Part shown: one piece after another, positions 46,301 through 55,300 of the stretch
Layout of the letters: each line of letters starts with the position of its first letter
How positions within the stretch are numbered: position 1 is the stretch's first letter
Assembly: GCA_028015205.1 (NCBI GenBank)
Contig: CM051517.1
Span: forward strand, 10,154,501 to 10,218,500
Source of the DNA: Mytilisepta virgata
Taxonomy: Eukaryota; Mollusca; Bivalvia; Mytilida; Mytilidae
DNA length: 64,000 nt
Reading direction: 5' to 3'
Notes under the pieces: generated by a model
Told to the model about the DNA's origin: nothing
Databases searched by the model: none
The model's input: the letters and a program-made list of their open reading frames with translations, nothing else
Translations under genes and position numbers: made by a program

Positions 46301-49300
46301 TAAGTTTTCCAGGAGCAGCCCTACCACTCTGTATTATTGTTACCATTGGTAAAGGAATGGACATTTCATCTGGAACCTGTGAAAAGAAAAATACTTGATA
46401 CTAACCATGGATAACCAATAAGTCTAACATAAAATTACTTTATACTGCAATCGTTTTATTTGAGCACTTAAAAGGCATTGACAGTATATTTACACGTGAT
46501 ATACGGTCACTGACAGTATAAAACATTTAGGGAAAATCCACTTGGCATGTTTGACGGTACTGAAATGAACAAACTTTTTGGTCGTAAATATCCACTTATG
46601 TCACCAAAGATTGCAGTATTAGGATAATAACAGTGCATTAACTTGACATAAAATTTGATATAATAATTCGGCATGAATCAGGGAAAATGCTCAGGAAACC
46701 ATCGCATTTTCACCCCATTCTAAGAGTCATCAGTATATCAATTTTTTGTCAAGCCAGTGCACTGTTATTGTCTACCTATCATACCTCATAGACGTTTTTA
46801 TTTTCATTCAAATTCCTTGGTTACCATAATTTAAAGTTTTCTTCATATAACAATTTAAGGCTTAAAAAAGTTTCATTATTTTAAATATAGCAGACCTATT
46901 GCATACAGTATTCGAAAAACAGAGCAAACACAAAAACTTAACTATAACCACTGAACCATGAAAATGAGATCAAGGTCAGATGACACATGTCAGTTGGACA
47001 TGCACACCTCACAATCCTTCCATACACCAAATATAGTAGACCTATTGCATACAGTATTCGAAAAACAGGCAAAAACCCAAAAACTTAACTATAACCACTG
47101 AACCATGAAAATGAGGTCAAGGTCAGATGACACCTGCCAGTTGGACATGTACACCTTACAATCCTTCCATACACCAAATATACTAGACCTATTGCTTATA
47201 GTATCTGAGATATGGACTTGACCACCAAAATTTAACCTTGTCCACTGATCCTTGAAATGGGGTCGAGGTCAATTGAAAACTGTCTGACGGGGATGAGGAC
47301 CTTGTAAGGTACGAACATAATATGAGAGAAATTAACATTACAAAAAATCAACTTTTTTTTCAAGTAGTCACTGAACCATGAAAATGAGGTCAAGGACAAT
47401 GTACATATGACAGACGGAAACTTCGTAACATAAGGCATCTACGTATATAAGGTCTTCCATCTTCTAAAATATAAAGCTTTTAAGAAGTTAGTTAAAGACC
47501 AAACCAACTATTGTTTATACGCACATCTCAACGCATAAGTATTGTTCCATAAGACGTCTATGACGTTGACAGAAAATCCGCGAAACGGTGTTTCACATTC
47601 GCGTTATTTTTGAAAACTAAGATAAAATGGCGTCGCGCTTGAAAGGGCGTTTCCTAGCATAGATGTTGACAAACTTTTTCCAGCACAGAAACTAGTTATG
47701 CAACAAACACATAAAAATTGGCAAAATATTCTTGGCTTTCTTGCAAACACTATAAATTTACTTTTTGTCAAAATAAAATGTCGCAATTATTCGCAAATGA
47801 AATCACTCCCTGGATTGATTCTGTGAGATATGATCAAAGTTTGGTTCTCGATGACTTCGACAAACCTATGTTTATTTGTTTTGTTTGATTGCTGTGACTT
47901 TATAGTAAACACTTGAATGATTGCAAATTAAAGTTTGGCTTTAGAACTGGAAAATTCGTTCAAAATTCGAAATATAACCCGAACTCGACTTTTAACTGGA
48001 ATTCATTAACTGAGGCACGAACTCGAACTCTTGTGTTGATAAGCGCAGCAACAAGAGCAAAAATATTTTACCATATCACTCTGTGTACATCACCGGCGAC
48101 ACGGTGACTTGAAGGGAAAGTCCTTTTTTGCTTATTGTGACGTCATGTTTATTGAGAAAACAAAACTGAGCTTGGCATAGCTGAATATGTCATTTTTCGA
48201 CGTTAAATCCGTTTTATTTTTCTTATGAAGTCGGTGACCTATCATTTTTTTTCTCTTATTCTGACAACATTGAATAACTAAACACAGTATAAAAATTTAA
48301 GAAAAAAATCGATTACAGATTTTTCAAAATTCAATAGAATATGCAGTAAAAATTGACCCAAATTTGCACGGGAAAGGCCTTTACAGCAGAATACGTAGTC
48401 ATTGCGTTATAGGAAACCGTTTTCTTTGTTACAATAAAAAAATATATATATCCTGGAAGCCAACACAAAAGTCCGCATAAAAATTCGACTTTCACGACGG
48501 AAATGGCATCATTCGAAAAATATGCCGTAAATTTAGCATCTGGCTGAATGTAAGCATTTTTGCGGTACTATAGCAACGAAACGAATTCGGTGACCTATAT
48601 TTTTTATTCGCTAATATCGTTCAAAAAACCACCAAGAACAAATATGTTGAGTTTCAAGAAAAAATCAATTACAGAAATGATTAGTTGGTTTGGTCTTTAA
48701 CACCGCAGCCGCCGGATCACTATCCCTATGTCGAGCTTTCTGCGACTTAAGTCGCAGGCTCGACAATAAAACTACATTTATTTCTTACATTATACTTTTT
48801 ATATCATGTTGGGGTCAGATTAGCAATAAAAAGAATTATTAAAATTCTCAATTTATTACAAACTTACTTCACCATGTCTAAGACCAGCTATGTGCTCATA
48901 TAATTCTACTTGTTTCACTTGAGCAGCAGCACAACACGTGGATTGACTGACAGAAGAAAATGCATTACTACCACATGCAAGCTTTTCTTTTGGTTCATCA
49001 GGTACATAGACAACTGTCTGGCTCTTTCCCTTTCTACAAACAGTAAAAAGGTTTTAATGAATAATGACCTATTTTCTATTAGACTAGTTGAATGCTTTTT
49101 TTTTTTATTCAAAGCTATTTACACATTTAAATAAAATGTATTAATTGTGAATAAACAGTATATAAGATTTTAGCTGAGATATAAAATTTTTCTTTAAAAA
49201 AAATATTGAGTTATAACTTCATTCAGAACAAAGTCAAAGCATTGTTTAAAGAGTTGTTAAGGGACCAAAAATAACTCCACTTTATAAAAAGGTTTCCTTA

Positions 49301-52300
49301 ACATAGAGGTTAGTATTACAAGCTTTTTACATGATAGAGATATATCACAGTGCCCTATAAAAAGGTACCCTTAATGGTACTTTTGACTGTATTTGATTTT
49401 TATAAATGAAGTACCAGTAACACCATTTTCTACAAATATCATATATTTTACAGTGTTCCAGCCAGATCTAAAACAGATGAACATAGTTCTAAAATAAAAC
49501 ACATTCTAATTTGGTTTTGATATTGAACATGTAAACATTTGATATCATTAATAAGACATTGCCCTATTAATTCTCTCTGTTCCTAATCAAATATCTTACT
49601 TGTACATACACTTTAAGATTTTAATTTGAATAACTTTAATAGGAAAAAGGTGGAGCACAGAAAATGCAGAGAGGCACAAAAACATGAGAAAACACACTTC
49701 ATCCTGTTTCAGACTAGCTGGAGCCCTTAAATATGATTTTTTTTAAATGATAATATAGAAATAATGTATAGGTGCAACAAATAACCATATATTAATGTCT
49801 TTTATTATAACCAATATAAAACAAAAACAGAAGTAAACCATGGCAATTTCTTCCATGAATAGAAAATTGTGCTAACTTACTTCTTATTAGGTTTTTTGTC
49901 ACTGAAATTTAATTACAATAAAATAATTCAAAAATTTTAGGTATATGACTTTACGGTACAAAAAATACAAGAAACACGTGACAGTGATAGACCTTTAACT
50001 TTATAAAACCTAGTAGCCAACCTTGCACCTTGTTAAAATTTAGTTGCCCAGAGAATAAAGCAGGAACCCAGGTGAATATAAGAATTCATTTAATAACAAT
50101 GAAAATTAATAGATGGAACATTAAATTATTGACATTTTGTGGTACATAAATTTAGTCTCTATTGAATTGAAAAAGTAACCACTGTAGGAAAGCGCTTTAC
50201 TTTACATCATCAAACCTGTCTTATTTACATTTAAAAAAGGATAATGAAAAAGCTGGGGAACATACATGTATCACCTTACTCCCCATCACTCTCATGAAGC
50301 CATGGTCTCTATTTTCCCCATTCTTTTACATAGTGCCTTGTCCGTTTGTTTAAAGTACAATTCGTTTTCAGCCTTCCATTTATACTGAATATCCCCGCCA
50401 CTGGGGTTTTTTACCCAAGCAAGATATTTCCACATTTCAAACTTCAGGAAGTAAATATCATAACATTAAATGTCAGAATTGCTACTGCCAAAAAAAGGTT
50501 TCCAATCCCGGGTTTTGTTGTTATAGATTACATGACCAATGTTTATTAATCCAAACAATTCTCAAATATACTATACCCTAACTGGTCACCGTAAATAAAC
50601 AGCCCTTTCACCCACCTGGTGTGATATCAGGAGACCAGATTCTTGTCGTATAAACACACGAGTGTTGAGAACATCAGTACAAGAACTTGATCACTGCCAT
50701 CAGAAATCTGGGAGACCAGGTTAATTTTTACTCACAACAGATGACTGGGCAAGTGCCAATTTCAATCACTGACAAAATGCACATTTTGACCACTCAGCAA
50801 TCAATATGATTTTAACTCTTGATAAGATTGAAAAGACGAAAAAACATAAATTTATAATACTTCAGCATGGAAACAACAAATTACAAAGGGTTTAACTAAA
50901 TAGGAAGTTAAACTCATTTAATCTGTCTCTGTTACAAACCTTCAATCTTTTTATATTGAGAATTTCCTAATTATTCAAAGTTACATTTTCAATATCTTAT
51001 AAAATGTACATCACTTTTTCATCTCTTTTGCACTCTGTATATTCAATGTCACAGAAGAAAAACCCAAGGGTGCAAACATATTGTAAAGGGATGCCCTCTA
51101 CTTCATGCCAGATGGAACATTTAAGTTAGTTTTATGGTCTTAGTCACATACTTAGCAGAATTTTTGCCTTTTTTCCCACTTGACACACTAGCTTTATCAT
51201 CTTCTCTTTGGGACGATTCTCCTTCTTCAGCAGCCATTTCTGCAGCTTCCTTGGCTAATCTTTCATCCTCAGCTGATTTTAATTCAGCATATAAATTCCT
51301 GTATTACAAAACATAAAGACAGGTTTCATTTAAATCAAATCGTGTTGTTTTTTTTTAACAATAAATTTTGTGAAAATTAGCATTTGTTTATAATAGTTCT
51401 TCAGAGAGGTATTTGGTATGATTATATTTACAAGCAAAAACTATTTCCTTAAAATAAATGGCAGCATAAAACATATGTTCAATGCCTGATTAATCTCTGA
51501 ACACCACTGAGCACCCTACCTCCCATCCTTCTAGACCAAATTTCCATCTATACAATTGTGTCAGCATATCAGAATTTGGAATCCCAACCAGGGCCTGAAC
51601 AGGATACTTATATCCAGTGAGGAGACCAGCTAATATATAAATTAATTTTATGTATTCCTTGGCTTGTAACTATGTGTGAATATCAAGTAATTAACACAAC
51701 ACAGGTTTGGGCAAAATAATCCACAGTTTTAATTATTTGTCATTTCAAGATTAAGCACACAATTTACAAAGTTATAGCAAATGACAAATATCAGTTTTTG
51801 CAATACTGTGGTTCTCCCAGTGGGAGAGATACACACTACAATCAACGTAATATTAATACAAATACAAATAAACAATAAACATCAAAGAAAAGAGGACCTA
51901 ACCTTTTTCTAAAGGGAGTGGAGGGTGGGGCGAGAAGAAGTGCACTAGCTGGCGCCAAGATTCAAACTGATGAATTGTATATTGAGGACCCGGAGAAGCA
52001 TGTCAATCACGTGACTGGCCAGTGCTAATTAATTAGGATATTTGATTGGTCAGTGTATTTCCTCGTATGCCATTGTTAATTAAGTTATCTGATTGGTCAG
52101 TGCATTCTCCTGACCAAATAAGGAGTGCAGGGCAATTACTCAGGGGACCTCCGGTGATGTGATGTAACCACTAGCTGAGCTCTATGTTTTGCTATTATGT
52201 TCCAGTTTAATACTATATTTAAACTAAATATCCCCATAAATTAATTTTTGATGAATAATTAATAACTCACTACAGTAAAAATGTCCAGTAACGGTCATAC

Positions 52301-55300
52301 CCTCAAGGCTCTAGGAACAAAGATTTACCACATCCCTTCGCTAAACTGTATACTATAATATTACTATAAAATTAATATCTAAGCCTTACATAATTATACT
52401 ATCAACTACATCCTGTTGTGTTGGGTCTGTATCTTGAACTCTGTTGCTGATGTCACTGTTTAAAATATTGATTGCTGCAGTGATATTTTCTTGTCGTTGT
52501 TGGTCATCAACCTCTCTTTCTTCTACTTTCACATTGTCAAGGAGAGAACTGTTATGTGTAGCACTTGCATGGGTATACATCAGCTATAAATAAAATACAC
52601 TAACCATCATATTCTCATTAGGCCCCAAAAAAATACAGGTTTTTCCACTTACCCTACCTACCCTAATTTCTAGTGCCTACCCTAACATTTTTTATGCCAT
52701 TTTTGAATGAGCACTGTAAAAGTCAGACTGTTTCCCTAGTAGTAACCAGCTAAAAACCGTCTGTAAAATAAAATAATATTGCCTATACCTACCTACCCTA
52801 ATTTTTTCCAGCATGTTATCAGAAACACATGTATTATTTTTTTTGGCCTTATAAAAGGTATGTATACACAATTCTGAGTCCTCAGTGGTCTAGGTAGTTC
52901 ATCAAGACTACTCATGATCACTAGCCTGTCAACACTGAGGTTAATGTTGTGAATTCATATCTCATCTGTGGCGAGGTGTTTTCGACTCCAATCTTAATTG
53001 ACAATGATTGCCAATTTTCTTACCGAAGGTAGGGGGTTCACCCTGGGTACTCCGGCTTCCTCCATCAATGAAAATTGGCTGCTGCCAAATAGCCAAATGT
53101 GTTGAAAACGGCATAAAACCCTAACTAAACAAACAAAATATACACAATTCTAAGTAATACTGTCCAAAACAACAAATAAAATCAACAAAGTCTGTGAAAT
53201 ACCAATACAAATATTGCAAGGATGAAACACAAAATTGGTTTTGACAGGCTAATGCATCACATGTAGTCATCAACCTACACAGTGTGATCACCCAGGCCCC
53301 AACAATGAATATGACATAAAAGATACAAGATATATGAAAACTTTCAGAAGTTTTAGAGGAGATTTTGTTTGAGCTGTAATCATGGATTGACATGAAGTTT
53401 TTATATCATGCTCCACCTCAAATGTATTTTATACTAATTGGACTCAAGTCTTTTACAAATTGGAATAAATAGTTATTGTACACAAATAAATTCTGAATTA
53501 TAACTTGTTGCTTATTACACCAATTGGTCATGGAAAAAAATATTCTGTATATCACACCTGAAGATATATTATCAGTAATTTTATTAGTATATACCTTATC
53601 TTCATTTTTTACTGTACAATAAATTTCTGTTTGTACTGTTGGTTGTCCTTTGCTGTCATATGCCTGTCTTGCTCTAATCTAAAACATTACTTCATACATT
53701 TAGTATCCATACATGCTTTAATATCACTGATGAACACTGCATGAAATTAAATAGCTGACGGAGTACAATTAATACAACTGTCCAACTTCTAGGTAACATG
53801 ATACATCAAAATCAAATTTATTTACAATCAATAACTACATTTTGAAACTTCTGACTGAGGTTTCTGTACTTTTATCTGATCCAAGCAAAAGAGTCTGACT
53901 ATGTTATTGTATTGAACTGTACTGTATTGCTGTATCAGTGAAGCTCACTAATATCCTTATTCCTTACATTATTTGTATGCATTACCTTTGAAACTGTTGG
54001 TGGTTTAGCCAAGGACTCGAAGTACTTTGACTGAAAAGAAATGGAAATGTTTTTATAATGATTTATTATTATACACTAATATTCTTCTTGATTACTTAAT
54101 TGTGTATTATTGAGTTTTTATTTCTAATTTTTTTCAAGAAAATAAACTTCATTGTTCTATTTATGGTGACAATGGTATTTGGTTACACTTTTAACAGTCA
54201 TGTGATAAATGTATAAATCTACAATATCTGCACAAAAAAATGATAAACAGGTTCATATCATAGATATAATTATTCTCATAACAAATATTATGGGCAATCT
54301 AGTGGATAATATATATCTGTCATATATTTCTACTGCCAGTTAAAGCACCAACACTTGATAAGCATTTTTTACAATTAATGGGTTAATTTGTCGGATAAGA
54401 AATTTATTTAAAAAGTCAATTTATATAATGAACAAAAAAAAATTGGTTCTGGTGTAATATAGTACATGAAAAAAGCAATAACTTATATGTAGATAAAATT
54501 AATCATATTTGGACTTCAATATTCTCTTTTAACAACTTATTTATCAAAATAAAATAAATATGAAAGAAATCATAGGAAATAAAATTTGGCTACATAAAAA
54601 TGAAATTTGCTGACACAGGTGTCATGTTTTCTTGCTAACTGGAAGGTTTCCCAAAATATTCATTGTATCATTATGGTTTATATCTAGTCGAGGGCCTCAG
54701 GGAAGATTAGTTTGTACTAACTGTGTTACCCTCTATAAATAAAGCATTATTATTATTATTATTATTATTAATACCGAAACCAATAAAAACTTGCACTTTG
54801 CTCACTTTCCAGATTGCACCTGTTTCATATCAAAAATGCCTGTATCGCTCACCTGGACAATGTGTCCATCTTGACTGGCAACCTTGAACATTGCTGTCAA
54901 GTTCCAGTTGGCTCAAGATCACTGGTTTCAAACAAGAAGATCATTCAGTGAACTTTCCCATTAGGTCCTATGTTAAACTAAGTTCCACTATGGCAGCAAT
55001 CTTGGATGGTGCACAGGGTCATCAGAAATAATTGTGCAAGAGAACTAACTAAGGACAATTGCTGCCAAGTTTTGTTCTAATTGGCCAAGTGCTTTCAGAC
55101 AAGAAGATCTTTAGGTAAATTTCCATAGGGTCCTATGTTAAACTAAGTTCGGTTCTGGCGGCCATCTAGGATGACGGGTGCTGTCATCGGATATAATTCT
55201 GTAAGAGGACCACCTAAGGACCATTGCTGCCATGTTTTGTTCCAACTGGCCATGTTGATCTTTAAGTAAATTTCCCATAGGATCCTATGTAAAGCTAAGT

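Noticed and set aside
48915..49112. 65-codon minus-strand ORF over ENO4 exon 7
   Set aside because: It is in the wrong frame. The phase 2 junction from exon 6 and the match to other enolases fix a different frame.
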